Positions 1 through 9,363 of a DNA stretch of 64,000 nt are shown piece after piece. Origin of the DNA: ZC4RG29 sp035304385 (GTDB lineage: Bacteria; Bacteroidota; Bacteroidia; Cytophagales; Cyclobacteriaceae). The stretch spans positions 62,001 to 126,000 of the forward strand of contig DATGQD010000041.1 in the NCBI GenBank assembly GCA_035304385.1, written 5' to 3'. A program made the position numbers and the translations under genes. The notes under the pieces were generated by a model that saw only the letters and a list, made by a program, of their open reading frames with translations, made no database searches and was not told the origin of the DNA. Every line of letters begins with the position of its first letter. The first letter of the stretch is position 1.

Positions 1-1
1 G

Positions 2-667
2 GGAACATTCACCGATGCGCTGGCTGACGAGACGCTGGGTTTTCGGAGGGTCGTCACCGACCTGTCGTTCCTGTACAAAGCGCGTGACCGGTTCGCGCTT
101 CCGCGTGACTATGAATCATACGTGCCGTTGGAACGTGCCATCGCGTTTTTTGAAAACCGGGAACCGCAGGCGGTGGACAGGCCCTTCAACAATCCCATCG
201 ATTGGGACCTTGTGCGGCGAATTCCAGCGCATCAGCGTGCTGTAGTCAGCACTACAAAAGGCGACATCGTGTTCGATTTGCATGTTGATGAAGCGCCGGG
301 TTCCGTTGCCAATTTTGTCCGCCTGGTTCGCGACGGGTATTACGAACGCAAGACTTTCCACCGGGTCGTGTCTAACTTTGTAGTCCAGGGCGGATGTAAC
401 CGTGGCGATGGCTGGGGCAGCGCCGACTACTCCATACGGTCGGAATTTTCCGGGCTGCGCTATGTCACCGGCTCGGTGGGGCTTGCCTCAGCCGGCAAGG
501 ATACCGAAAGCACGCAATGGTTCATTACCCATTCTCCTACTCCACACCTTGACGGTCGCTATACCGTCTTTGGAACCGTATCGGAAGGAATGGATAACGT
601 CCATCGCCTGGAAGTAGGCGACAGCATTTTACATGTTGCGCTCGAGCCCGCGCTTAACCCAGGTTAA
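2..667 (+). CDS. Cyclophilin-type peptidyl-prolyl isomerase, C-terminal part (5' truncated)
   Basis: The frame is open to the window edge, so the gene begins upstream and only its last ~220 residues are visible. From visible residue ~80 it matches the cyclophilin fold: an SxTKGDIxFDLH strand, then FHRVVxxFVVQGG (catalytic-type Arg at visible residue ~121), then the ST-Q-WFI and LDGRYTVFG segments. It should catalyse cis-trans isomerisation of prolyl bonds. The ~75 residues before the domain are helical and not recognisable alone; related Bacteroidota proteins often carry HEAT repeats N-terminally, but that part is outside the window. A GTG at 122 is an internal codon, not a convincing start. 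Confidence 0.85.
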   Translation, partial: GTFTDALADETLGFRRVVTDLSFLYKARDRFALPRDYESYVPLERAIAFFENREPQAVDRPFNNPIDWDLVRRIPAHQRAVVSTTKGDIVFDLHVDEAPGSVANFVRLVRDGYYERKTFHRVVSNFVVQGGCNRGDGWGSADYSIRSEFSGLRYVTGSVGLASAGKDTESTQWFITHSPTPHLDGRYTVFGTVSEGMDNVHRLEVGDSILHVALEPALNPG

Positions 668-688
668 AGTCTGCGTTTTCGTAGACAC

Positions 689-724
689 TTTGCCCCGTGG
701 TGGTTAAATTTCGGTCTAATTTTC
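689..724 (+). promoter_or_regulatory. Possible purK promoter
   Basis: A TTTG at 689-692 is followed after 24 bases by TAATTTTC at 717-724, one mismatch from the Bacteroidota -7 consensus TAnnTTTG. The spacing is longer than the usual 17-20, so this is a weak call. The box ends 4 bases before the only usable start codon of purK. Confidence 0.35.
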
Positions 725-728
725 ATCC

Positions 729-1868
729 TTGAGCAACGTATTCGAAAATAATCTAAGGATCGGTGTACTGGGAGGAGGGCAGTTGGGACGGATGCTCATT
801 CAGTCGGCTATCGACTTCAACGTCACGTTGTCCGTACTTGATCCGGATCCGCACGCACCATGCGCCGGACTCTGCGACTTTCATTGCGGCGCCATCACAG
901 ACTACGACACCGTGATGGCCTTTGGCCAGGCCTGCGACCTGATCACCATTGAAATTGAGAACGTCAATACCGACGCGCTAAGAGCGCTTGTGCGCGCTGG
1001 CAAGATGGTATTTCCCCAGCCCAACATCATCGCACTGATCCAGGACAAGCGCACGCAGAAGGAGTTCTTCCGCAACCGCGGCATACCTACGGCAGACTTT
1101 ATCCTCACCGACAACCGGGAGCAAGTGATGTCAAGCGCTGAATTCCTGCCGGCGGTTCACAAGCTGGGTCGCGCAGGGTATGATGGCCGCGGTGTTCAGG
1201 TCCTCCGCAACCGGGACGACCTTCACAAGAGTTTCGATGCGCCCGGAGTGCTTGAAAAACTCGTCGACTTTACCCGGGAGATCTCAGTGATTGTAGCCCG
1301 CAATCGCGACGGTGAAGCGGTTACTTATCCGCCTGTGGAAATGGTTTTTCATGCCGAGCAAAATCTCGTGGAGTTCTTGTTCTCACCTGCTCGTCTGACG
1401 CCCGAGTTACGCGAAAAAGCGGATCGCATTGCACGACGTGTGGCCCGCGAACTCGACATCGTAGGATTGCTGGCCGTAGAGATGTTCGTCACAGACGAAG
1501 GCAACGTCCTGGTCAATGAAGTCGCGCCCCGTCCCCACAACAGCGGTCATCACACTATTGAAGCCAACGTCACATCACAATACGAACAGCTGCTACGCAC
1601 CCTTCTGAACCTTCCGGCCGGCGACACCACCGAAATAAGCCCCAGCGCTATGGTGAATCTTTTGGGTGAGCCGGGGCATACCGGACCGGCGCGGTACCTG
1701 GGTTTTGACGAGGTGATGGCGTTGCCCGGCGCCCACATCCACCTCTACGGCAAGCGGCTGACAAAGCCTTTCCGCAAGATGGGTCACGTCACTATCGTGG
1801 ATCGTGATGAAGCGCGTTTGTTTGAAAAGGTCAATTTTGTAAGGGAGAAACTTAAAGTCATAGCCTGA
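729..1868 (+). CDS. purK: 5-(carboxyamino)imidazole ribonucleotide synthase PurK
   Basis: ATP-dependent carboxylation of AIR to N5-CAIR in de novo purine synthesis, an ATP-grasp enzyme. The dinucleotide-like loop GVLGGGQLG is at residues 12-20, the ATP-binding segment around HKLGRAGYDGRG at ~144-155, and the family signature NEVAPRPHNSGH at 263-274. Length of 379 aa is normal. The start is TTG: an in-frame TAA lies at 717-719 and no ATG precedes the nucleotide loop. It is followed after one base by purE, so the two sequential enzymes are surely co-transcribed. Confidence 0.96.
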   Translation: MSNVFENNLRIGVLGGGQLGRMLIQSAIDFNVTLSVLDPDPHAPCAGLCDFHCGAITDYDTVMAFGQACDLITIEIENVNTDALRALVRAGKMVFPQPNIIALIQDKRTQKEFFRNRGIPTADFILTDNREQVMSSAEFLPAVHKLGRAGYDGRGVQVLRNRDDLHKSFDAPGVLEKLVDFTREISVIVARNRDGEAVTYPPVEMVFHAEQNLVEFLFSPARLTPELREKADRIARRVARELDIVGLLAVEMFVTDEGNVLVNEVAPRPHNSGHHTIEANVTSQYEQLLRTLLNLPAGDTTEISPSAMVNLLGEPGHTGPARYLGFDEVMALPGAHIHLYGKRLTKPFRKMGHVTIVDRDEARLFEKVNFVREKLKVIA

Positions 1869-1869
1869 T

Positions 1870-2391
1870 ATGCCCAAACCACAGGTTGGTATTATTATGG
1901 GAAGCCAATCCGATCTTTCCGTGATGCGCGAAGCAGCTGAAGTGCTGACAGAGCTCGGCGTTACATTCGAGCTCACGATAGTGTCCGCCCACCGTACGCC
2001 AACGCGAATGATGGACTACGCGGGGACGGCGCGCAGCCGGGGACTGAAGGCCATTATTGCCGGGGCAGGCGGCGCGGCCCACCTTCCGGGCATGGTGGCG
2101 GCGGTAACCACCCTCCCCGTGATCGGCGTTCCGGTCAAGTCGTCGAACTCTATCGACGGTTGGGACTCCGTTCTTTCGATCCTTCAAATGCCGGCTGGCG
2201 TACCGGTGGCCACAGTGGCTCTTAACGGTGCGCGTAACGCCGGTATTCTTGCCGCACAGATCATTGGCGCGAGCGATCGCAACGTGGCACGTCGGCTCGA
2301 CAAATTCAAGAAAACAATGAAAAGCAAGGTCGAATCCGCCGCCCGGAAGATAGAAGTTAAGGGCTGGCAGGATAAAGGACCCGTCACATGA
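1870..2391 (+). CDS. purE: N5-CAIR mutase PurE
   Basis: Class I PurE converts N5-CAIR, the PurK product, to CAIR. The substrate loop GSQSD is at residues 11-15, SAHRTP (active-site His41) at 39-44, and GAGGAAHLPGM at 65-75. Presence of purK next door fits the class I mutase, which needs N5-CAIR rather than AIR plus CO2. Length of 173 aa is usual. The ATG lies one base after the purK stop, which argues for translational coupling. Confidence 0.97.
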   Translation: MPKPQVGIIMGSQSDLSVMREAAEVLTELGVTFELTIVSAHRTPTRMMDYAGTARSRGLKAIIAGAGGAAHLPGMVAAVTTLPVIGVPVKSSNSIDGWDSVLSILQMPAGVPVATVALNGARNAGILAAQIIGASDRNVARRLDKFKKTMKSKVESAARKIEVKGWQDKGPVT

Positions 2392-2445
2392 TGGATATTT
2401 TTACGAGATTACGTTTGAGAGTATCCACCACGACATGAATTGGAG

Positions 2446-3705
2446 ATGAAACCGCAGGGAAAAGGCTGGCTTAAGAACTATCTCGAACTCCGCAAGGACC
2501 TTCTGAAGAACCTTGCCCGTACCCGGGGCTCCCATCCCGAGCACTCGCTCTATCGCGTGATACAACCCACCGGTCTGATGTATGGGCAAAGCGTGGGCGA
2601 AGTTGAATTTCCGGGAATGGAGGAGTGGACGGAGAAGGACAAAATGAAAATCCTCCTGGCGGAAAGCCTGGTAAGCAGTTCGCTTGTGTTCAACGACACT
2701 CCCGTCGATAGTCCGGACGAGCTTTCTGACGTCGTCATGAAAGCGGTAGAAAACATCGGCAACTTTTATAACAACATTTTCCCGGAGATGGCAACGCCCG
2801 CCACCACACTGCTCGGCCGCCGTAAGACACCGATGGAGTTGGCGGAAAAGATCCTGGAGAAACGCATCGAACTCACCAGCGATCTTGAAGGCAATTTCTG
2901 GGCGTACTTTTTTCACAATAGCCTGCTCTTCCTCGACATATACATATTCGGTCAGTGGATCCATACCAATGCCGATCGCATTGTGGCCGATTTCTTCCGC
3001 TATGAGCGCGATGAACTCCGCTTTTCCATTGTGAAGGTGATCGCTGCCGCCGCCCACGCGAACAAGGAAGTCGCCTTCGAAGAGAAGCGGCTTTTTGACC
3101 TGTTCCTTTCCGGCACCGACCTTCCGGCGGATAAACGCAAGGAGGCACAGCAGATCTTCGATAAGGGAATCCTCGTTGAAGAAATGAACCTTCCCGCGGA
3201 GAACTCCTGGATTCTCAAGAAGTTCTTCCTGGAGATCGCGATGCTTACCCTCTGGGCCGACCGGAGGATGGAAGAAGAGGAACTCGACTTCCTGCGCTCA
3301 TTCTGTCGTTATCTAAATTTCTCCGATGAAGATTTGGAGAACAGCATGATCGCCGTGGAAGGGTTCGTTCTCGAGCATTGGGATCAACTGGCGCGACTGC
3401 AGAACAAGACGGATTTTCAGCACGTAAGCGAACAGTTCATCAGTCGGGTTTCGACGCTGGCGGAAAAGAACAGGAACCGAATTCTAAAAGAGCTCGAGTC
3501 GAGCCGGGAAGTAATGAGCCTCATCAAGAAGGCACGGTCCAACGAGCTTACGGCAGCCGAAAAAGAGCGTATGCGCACAGAACTCATCAAAGTATTGCGG
3601 ACAATACCGACGTTTGTGATCGTGTCACTCCCACAGCGTTTTCTGACGCTGCCCATACTGCTCAAAATACTTCCGAAAAATCTTTTTGCCGAGGGCGTAA
3701 GCTGA
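2446..3705 (+). CDS. TerB-like / LETM1-related protein
   Basis: A 419-residue cytoplasmic protein. The middle (about 190-310) resembles the acidic TerB helical fold (RDELRFSIVKVIAAAAHAN, then a second repeat near LTLWADRRMEEEELDFL). The C-terminus (about 355-412) resembles the LETM1 ribosome-binding-like segment, with a hydrophobic run of repeated LP motifs. Bacteroidota homologues are often labelled LETM1-related biofilm-associated protein; the biochemical role is unknown. The ATG at 2446 is preferred over an in-frame TTG two codons upstream. It converges on terC with 11 bp between stop codons. Confidence 0.8.
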   Translation: MKPQGKGWLKNYLELRKDLLKNLARTRGSHPEHSLYRVIQPTGLMYGQSVGEVEFPGMEEWTEKDKMKILLAESLVSSSLVFNDTPVDSPDELSDVVMKAVENIGNFYNNIFPEMATPATTLLGRRKTPMELAEKILEKRIELTSDLEGNFWAYFFHNSLLFLDIYIFGQWIHTNADRIVADFFRYERDELRFSIVKVIAAAAHANKEVAFEEKRLFDLFLSGTDLPADKRKEAQQIFDKGILVEEMNLPAENSWILKKFFLEIAMLTLWADRRMEEEELDFLRSFCRYLNFSDEDLENSMIAVEGFVLEHWDQLARLQNKTDFQHVSEQFISRVSTLAEKNRNRILKELESSREVMSLIKKARSNELTAAEKERMRTELIKVLRTIPTFVIVSLPQRFLTLPILLKILPKNLFAEGVS

Positions 3706-3716
3706 CGATTACGTTC

Positions 3717-4700
3717 CTACTCTTCCGGGTTGTTCACCTTTCGCGGCACAAGCACGGAGAATACGATAGACAGGGTGAGTGTGGCAATGATCACAGCAAA
3801 CGAAACGTATACGTTGACGTGGATATTCACGATCTCCAGCATCATTTTCGCGCCGATGAAAAACAAGATGATCGACAGGCCTTTTTGCAGGAGGTAGAAG
3901 CGGTCAATGATTCCGGCCAGGAGGAAGAACATCGCACGCAGTCCCATGACCGCAAAAATATTGGAGGTGTAGATTAGAAATTCGTTTTGTGTAATGGCAA
4001 AGGCCGCGGGAATTGAATCGACGGCGAAAATTATGTCCGTGGTTTCGATAAGGACGATCACCAGGAACAATGGCGTAAACATCAGCTTCTTGTTCCTCCG
4101 GATAATGAATTTACCATCGTGGTCTCCGGTCGTGAGCGGAAGGTATTTCCGACAGAAACGCATGATGGGATTCTTCTCCGGTTCGATCTTCTCGTCGCCG
4201 TCTTCGAAGTAGATCCTAATTCCGGAATAGATCAGGAATACCCCAAATACATACAGGATCCATTCGAGGCGGTGGATCAGGTAGGCGCTCACAAAGATGA
4301 ACACGCCCCGGAATACGATTGCTCCGATGATGCCCCAGAACAATACCTTATGATAATATTTCTCGTCGACCTGGAAGTATTTCAGGATCAGAAGGATGAC
4401 AAAAATATTGTCGATCGACAGTGCCTTTTCAGTAAGGTAAGCCGAGAAGTACTCCACAGCCGCGGTGGCACCGCCTTCGTCGTAGATGTAGACCAGCCAT
4501 CCGAAAAGGGTTGAGATGACCACCCAGAAAATGGACTGGTACAGGGCGGATCGCGTCGAGATTTTGTGTGCCGAACGGTTGAACAAGCCCAGGTCCAGAA
4601 CCAGGAACAGTATTACGGTTACCGAAAAGACACCAAAAAGTACGGTCTCACGTTCGCTGTTAAAAAAAGTGAACAGGCTTATGTTGAGAACGGGTTGCAA
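3717..4700 (-). CDS. TerC/Alx family integral membrane protein
   Basis: Polytopic inner-membrane protein of the TerC family, whose studied members (Alx, MeeF/MeeY-type) export manganese or support metallation of secreted enzymes; some were first linked to tellurite resistance. The conserved acidic motifs are present: EKALSIDN at 91-98 and ETTDIIFAVDSIPA at 219-232. About eight to nine membrane segments can be read. The start is TTG because an in-frame TAG lies two codons upstream and no ATG precedes the first membrane helix. It sits downstream of a Fur-family gene on the same strand, so metal-linked control is possible but not shown. Confidence 0.9.
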   Translation of the reverse strand: MQPVLNISLFTFFNSERETVLFGVFSVTVILFLVLDLGLFNRSAHKISTRSALYQSIFWVVISTLFGWLVYIYDEGGATAAVEYFSAYLTEKALSIDNIFVILLILKYFQVDEKYYHKVLFWGIIGAIVFRGVFIFVSAYLIHRLEWILYVFGVFLIYSGIRIYFEDGDEKIEPEKNPIMRFCRKYLPLTTGDHDGKFIIRRNKKLMFTPLFLVIVLIETTDIIFAVDSIPAAFAITQNEFLIYTSNIFAVMGLRAMFFLLAGIIDRFYLLQKGLSIILFFIGAKMMLEIVNIHVNVYVSFAVIIATLTLSIVFSVLVPRKVNNPEE

Positions 4701-4815
4701 TGGCTAAGTCCTAAAGTTGTGGTGCCGCTATCAAGAGTAAAAAAAGTCAAAATACCGCATCCCAAACTCACAAAACTATAAAATTTATTCAAATCTCTGC
4801 CAAGAAACTTTGAAC

Positions 4816-5241
4816 CTATCGGCTTGTTCCACATGCGGAACACACCCCCTGAACGAGCACGTTGATTTCCTCCACGCTATAGTCCCCTGGCAGCCGTATT
4901 TCCGGGACCTCGACGTCCAGGCAGTTGGTTTGTCCACAACGCACACACTTGAAGTGCAGGTGGTTATGGTGGTGCTCCGCCACCGTGCAATCGTCGGTGC
5001 ACAAGGCGTACTTCAGTCCGCCGGCGTCGTCCAGCACTTTATGTATAAGACCCCGATTTAGAAAGGTTTTCAAGGTACGGTACACGGTGACCCTGTCCAG
5101 TGAATCTGCAATCTCGCTTTCGATGTCGGCATGCGACAGCGCGTGATCCTTTCTGAGAAAAAGGCGAAGAATCATCTGCCGGTTGGGCGTTGAACGCAGC
5201 TTGTAAGTCTTAAGCAGGTTGTCCGCAGCCAGGGTACTCAT
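4816..5241 (-). CDS. Fur-family metal-responsive transcriptional regulator
   Basis: A 141-residue Fur-type repressor. The winged-helix recognition segment DRVTVYRTLKTF is at 49-60. The His-rich metal region HHHNHLHF lies at ~90-97, followed by two CxxC pairs (C99/C102 and C134/C137) that make the structural zinc site seen in PerR, Zur and many Fur proteins. Which metal it senses cannot be told. It begins 14 bases after the stop of an ABC exporter gene, so it appears to be the last gene of the gpmI operon, an unusual place for a Fur regulator. Confidence 0.92.
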   Translation of the reverse strand: MSTLAADNLLKTYKLRSTPNRQMILRLFLRKDHALSHADIESEIADSLDRVTVYRTLKTFLNRGLIHKVLDDAGGLKYALCTDDCTVAEHHHNHLHFKCVRCGQTNCLDVEVPEIRLPGDYSVEEINVLVQGVCSACGTSR

Positions 5242-5255
5242 TTTCTTAAATTATA

Positions 5256-7036
5256 CTATTGCAATTGAAGTCTCAACAAATTCTGATATATGCCCTGGTC
5301 GCGGGCCGCGAGTTCGCTATGCGATCCGGCTTCGGCCAGTTTTCCTTCGTCAATGACCAGGATGCGATCAGCTTTGCGAATGGTGCTCAACCGGTGTGCA
5401 ATTACAATGGTCGTTCTTCCTTCCATCAAGCGTTCCAGGGCCAGTTGTATCAGGTGCTCCGATTCTGCATCAAGCGAGCTCGTCGCTTCATCTAGCACCA
5501 ATATAGCGGGATCTTTCAGGATGGCTCGCGCAATGGCTATTCGCTGACGTTGCCCGCCAGAGAGCGTAATGCCCCGATCGCCAACCACGGTATTAAACCC
5601 GTCCGGGAACCCCTCTATAAAATCCAGGGCATTGGCCAGGCGGGCAGCTTCCACCACTTCGTCACGGGTGGCTCCCGGTTTACCGAACGCAATATTCTCG
5701 TAAATGGTGCCGCCAAAAAGCATTACTTCCTGGGGCACGATGCCAATATTTTCCCTGTACAGGGCGAGTTCATACGATCCGGCAGGTTGTCCATCCACCC
5801 GAATACAACCGTCGGTCGGGTTGTAAAGGCGGAGAAGCAGATTGATCAGGGTCGACTTCCCTGCACCACTCGGTCCTACCAGCGCCACGGTTTCACCTGC
5901 ATGAATGGTAAAGCTCATCCTGTTGGTAACCATCACCCCGGGACGCGTTGGATAGGCAAATGAAACTTCATCAAACTCAACCTCCCCGTGGAAACGGATC
6001 TTTCCTTCCCGTTTTCCCCGGCCCGGTTCATCATCTTTACCCAGCAGTTCAAGCAACCTTCCGGATGCGCCGACCGCCCGTTGCAACTGCGCGTAGATAT
6101 CGCCAAGTCCGGCAATGGATCCGCCTACGAAGGTGGTGTACAGAACAAACGAAAACAGGTCGCCCACCGACATGGAGCCAGATTGTACAAGTGTTGCGCC
6201 ATACCAGGCCACGGCGACAATCCCTCCGAACAAAACGAAGATGACAAAGGAAATGAGCAGGCCCCGGTAGCGTGCTGATCGAACCGCTGCGGTTACGACT
6301 TCGCCAAGCGCCTTGCGATAGCGCAGCAGGAACAGCCTTTCGTTCGTAAACGCCTTTACTATACCAATGCCCTGCAGCGCCTCTGATACCAATACATTGG
6401 ATGCCGCCAGTTTATCTTGCGTCTTTCCCGACAGTTTCCGGATGAACCTGCCGAAGACCAGCGCCAGGATGACCAGAACGGGAAATGTGGCCAGCATGAA
6501 CAGGGTAAGCCGCGGTGTGAGATAAAATAACAACGCGATACCGGCCAGGAGGGTGATGATCTGTCGCAACAACTCAGCCAGCGTTGTAGTGAACGTTTCC
6601 TGCAGCGACTGCACATCTGAAGCGATCCGGCTGGTGAGCTCACCGGCACGGTGGCGGTCAAAGAACTCCATCGGTAACGCCAGCATTTTTCCAAACACTG
6701 ATGCGCGAAGATCAGCGAGTGCACGTTCGCTTACCACGGAAAACGTGTACACGCGAAGGAAGGAAAAGATACCAAGCACAAACAATACAAGAACAAGAAT
6801 ACCGGCCACCTGATTGAGCGACGTAAAATGCGGGTCGGGTTTGCCTGTTGCCAGGTCAAGCAGGCGGCCCGCGTAATACGGAAACGAGAGCAGCGTAAAG
6901 CTGGAGAGGATCAGTGCCACAAGTCCTACAGCGAATATCCACTTATAGGGTAAGGCAAACCGGAAGACACCCAATAGCTGGGTGATCCCCTCCTTTCCAA
7001 GTCGTCCCCGCTTAATCTCCTGTTCCGTCTCTTTCA
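5256..7036 (-). CDS. ABC exporter, fused permease and ATPase
   Basis: MsbA-like type IV ABC half-transporter: six membrane helices in the first ~320 residues, then a nucleotide-binding domain with Walker A GPSGAGKST (about 388-396), signature LSGGQRQR, Walker B ILVLDEATSSLD and a switch His in VIAHRLST. It should work as a homodimer exporting a lipid, peptide or drug; the substrate is not readable. The ATG at 7036 was chosen. An in-frame TTG at 7058 overlaps the previous stop as TTGA and would add seven residues by translational coupling. AAAGGAGAG just before the ATG is Shine-Dalgarno-like but very close. Confidence 0.93.
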
Positions 7037-7054
7037 TCTCTCCTTTCAACCGTA

Positions 7055-7654
7055 TCAATCGTAGGTCAGTGTCCCCCTGATCGCAAACTTCATCGAATCG
7101 CCCAGGATCATTTTTTGTGTTCCCCGGATCTCATAGCCAACAACAGCAGGACCTCCTTCTACGTCGATGAATTCCATCGTGAGAAAACGTCCGGAGGCAT
7201 ACAGCCGGTTCTTCTCGAAGATCTCACCCTCGACACGCCTTACCTTTTCCGGGGTGTCCTGATAGTAAATGCGTACATACGACAGCGGCAGGGGATTCAT
7301 CGCGGTGTATTGGATAATGCTCAGGTTACTGTTGGCGTCACGAATCCCTTGTTCATCCTGATACTGCGATGCGTTAAGGGTCTTTTCGTTGAGATCAAGT
7401 TGTCGGAAGATCTCAAACTCCCGGGCCAGCAGTGTACTGTCCATGCTCTCCAGGACCACCTTCTCCGACGTGCCGTTTATGGTCGCCTCCTTTTCCAGCG
7501 AAGGCTGTAATTCAACAAGACGCTGTACCTGATTGTCGATCAGGCTATCCAGGTTGTAAAAGGCATGAGCGTCGCGCCGCGGTTGCCGTTCGCACGCTGT
7601 GCCCAACAACGCAAAGATGATGATCCACAATCCGCTATTTCCCGATAAGCACAT
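7055..7654 (-). CDS. Hypothetical lipoprotein
   Basis: Predicted lipoprotein of 199 aa: a hydrophobic N-terminus ends in the lipobox LLGTAC (Cys21). The mature part is mixed alpha/beta with no family I recognise; the end (MKFAIRGTLTYD) looks like strand structure. It overlaps the 3' end of gpmI by 20 bp and is followed at once by the ABC exporter, so the three form a transcription unit. It may be an accessory factor of the exporter or simply an envelope protein; nothing decides this. Confidence 0.75.
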   Translation of the reverse strand: MCLSGNSGLWIIIFALLGTACERQPRRDAHAFYNLDSLIDNQVQRLVELQPSLEKEATINGTSEKVVLESMDSTLLAREFEIFRQLDLNEKTLNASQYQDEQGIRDANSNLSIIQYTAMNPLPLSYVRIYYQDTPEKVRRVEGEIFEKNRLYASGRFLTMEFIDVEGGPAVVGYEIRGTQKMILGDSMKFAIRGTLTYD

Positions 7655-9161
7655 TCCCGGTCATTTGTGGCGGTACGGATATGCCCATTAACGTCAGGAT
7701 TGTCGGTGCCAGGTCGCCCAGCTTACCATCACGGATAGTACCGCGATAGTCCTTGTCCACCAGTATGCAGGGCACAAGATTAGTAGTGTGTGCCGTATTC
7801 GGCGTACCGTCAGGATTGATCATGATGTCGGCATTGCCGTGATCAGCGATGATGATGGTCGTATAGCCGTTCGCAAGAGCAGCTTCCGTTACCTTGCCGG
7901 CGCACTCGTCAACTGTTTCGCATGCTTTTACTGCCGCTTCAAACACGCCTGTGTGGCCGACCATATCGGGATTGGCGAAGTTGAGGCAAATGAAGTCTGC
8001 CGATTGCCTTTCCAATTCCGGGATAATGCTGTCTCGGATATCATGAGCGCTCATCTCCGGCTGGAGGTCGTAAGTAGGCACCTTAGGCGATGGGCATAGA
8101 ATTCTCTTCTCTCCCTCGAAGGGCTTTTCTCGCCCTCCCGAAAAAAAGAAAGTCACGTGCGGATACTTTTCCGTTTCAGCAATGCGTATCTGTTGCTTGC
8201 CGGCCGTCTCCAGCACTTCGCCCAGCGTATTGTCCAGGTTGTCTTTTTCAAAGACCGGTTTAACACCCTGAAATGATTCGTCATACGTTGTCATGGTGAT
8301 GTAGTGCAGGTCCAGCTTCTTCATCCCGAAGTCGGGCAAGTCTTTCTGGGTCAGTACCTCCGTGATCTGGCGGCCACGGTCGGTACGAAAGTTAAAGCAA
8401 AACACCACATCGCCTTCACGGATGGTGGCCAGCGGCTGACCAGCATCGTTCGTAACAACGATCGGTTTAATGAACTCGTCAGTCACACCCTGGGCATAGG
8501 AATTCGTCACAGCTGCGCCAACATCACGGGTAGGCTCGCCTTTGCCGTGAACGAGCAGATCGTAGGCCAGTCGCACCCGTTCCCATCGGTGGTCGCGATC
8601 CATGGCGTAATAACGTCCGACTACACTCGCCAGCTGTCCCGTGGTACGCTTCATAGCCTCCTCCAGTTCGCTGAGAACGCCAAACCCGCTCTTCGGGTCT
8701 GTATCCCTGCCATCCGTAAAGGCGTGGACAAATACATTTGTGAGGCCCTTCCGGTGTGCCGCAGAGAGTACAGCCTTTGCATGGTCTATGTGGGAATGTA
8801 CACCCCCGTCGGAAACCAGCCCAATGAGGTGGAATGCCCGGCCGGATGTCTTTGCATAATCGAAGGCGGCCGAGAGGACCGGATTGGTATCGAACTGTTG
8901 TTCGTCAATAGCCTTGTTGATACGTACCAGGTCCTGGTAGACGACCCTTCCGGCCCCGATATTCATATGTCCCACTTCTGAATTTCCCATCTGCCCCTCG
9001 GGAAGGCCTACGGCCAATCCGGAAGCTTCCAGTTTACTGTGAGGATATCGGGGATACAGAGAGTCGATAAACGGCGTATTGGCTTTATCGACTGCAGAAA
9101 CCTCTTTATTGGTAGCGATTCCCCATCCATCGAGGATCATCAGGAGTACTTTTCTGTTCAT
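7635..9161 (-). CDS. gpmI: 2,3-bisphosphoglycerate-independent phosphoglycerate mutase
   Basis: Interconverts 3- and 2-phosphoglycerate in glycolysis, a di-manganese enzyme of the alkaline phosphatase fold. The metal-binding DGWG is at residues 11-14 and the catalytic Ser61 lies in GQMGNSEVGHMNIGAGR. The C-terminal metal set is in IIADHGNAD and NTAHTTNLVP. The ATG at 9161 gives the usual MNRKVLLMILDGWG start and 508 aa; a longer frame adds 16 untypical residues that would run over the predicted -7 box. First gene of the lipoprotein-ABC-fur unit. Confidence 0.96.
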   Translation of the reverse strand: MNRKVLLMILDGWGIATNKEVSAVDKANTPFIDSLYPRYPHSKLEASGLAVGLPEGQMGNSEVGHMNIGAGRVVYQDLVRINKAIDEQQFDTNPVLSAAFDYAKTSGRAFHLIGLVSDGGVHSHIDHAKAVLSAAHRKGLTNVFVHAFTDGRDTDPKSGFGVLSELEEAMKRTTGQLASVVGRYYAMDRDHRWERVRLAYDLLVHGKGEPTRDVGAAVTNSYAQGVTDEFIKPIVVTNDAGQPLATIREGDVVFCFNFRTDRGRQITEVLTQKDLPDFGMKKLDLHYITMTTYDESFQGVKPVFEKDNLDNTLGEVLETAGKQQIRIAETEKYPHVTFFFSGGREKPFEGEKRILCPSPKVPTYDLQPEMSAHDIRDSIIPELERQSADFICLNFANPDMVGHTGVFEAAVKACETVDECAGKVTEAALANGYTTIIIADHGNADIMINPDGTPNTAHTTNLVPCILVDKDYRGTIRDGKLGDLAPTILTLMGISVPPQMTGNVLIGK

Positions 9162-9196
9162 TTGGTTTCGGGCGGAAAAAACGTTGTCTGAGGCCG

Positions 9197-9204
9197 CAAA
9201 TATA
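9197..9204 (-). promoter_or_regulatory. gpmI operon promoter, -7 box
   Basis: On the minus strand this reads TATATTTG, a perfect TAnnTTTG box, 35 bases before the gpmI ATG. No clear TTTG box is seen at the usual distance upstream. Confidence 0.45.
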
Positions 9205-9363
9205 GCCATGTGCGAAGGAAATAAGTCGTTGATTTTGAAGGATTCAGCAAAAGAACCGTCGCTGTAACGATTGCGGGGGATAGGGCAGTAGATTTTTCAC
9301 TATATTTCCAACAATGGCATAGTTTTCGCCCATTTTTTCGATTAACCCAGTAAGGTTGTCATC

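Noticed and set aside
2392..2427. Inverted repeat TGGATA/TATCCA after purE
   Set aside because: Only six pairs around a 24-base loop; too weak to call a terminator or operator.
4701..4815. Manganese (yybP-ykoY) riboswitch upstream of terC
   Set aside because: The gap is only 115 bases and shows none of the expected paired GC-rich legs; nothing beyond AT-rich sequence is seen.
8304..8981. Plus-strand frame of 225 codons inside gpmI
   Set aside because: Antisense to the conserved gpmI core; shadow frame.
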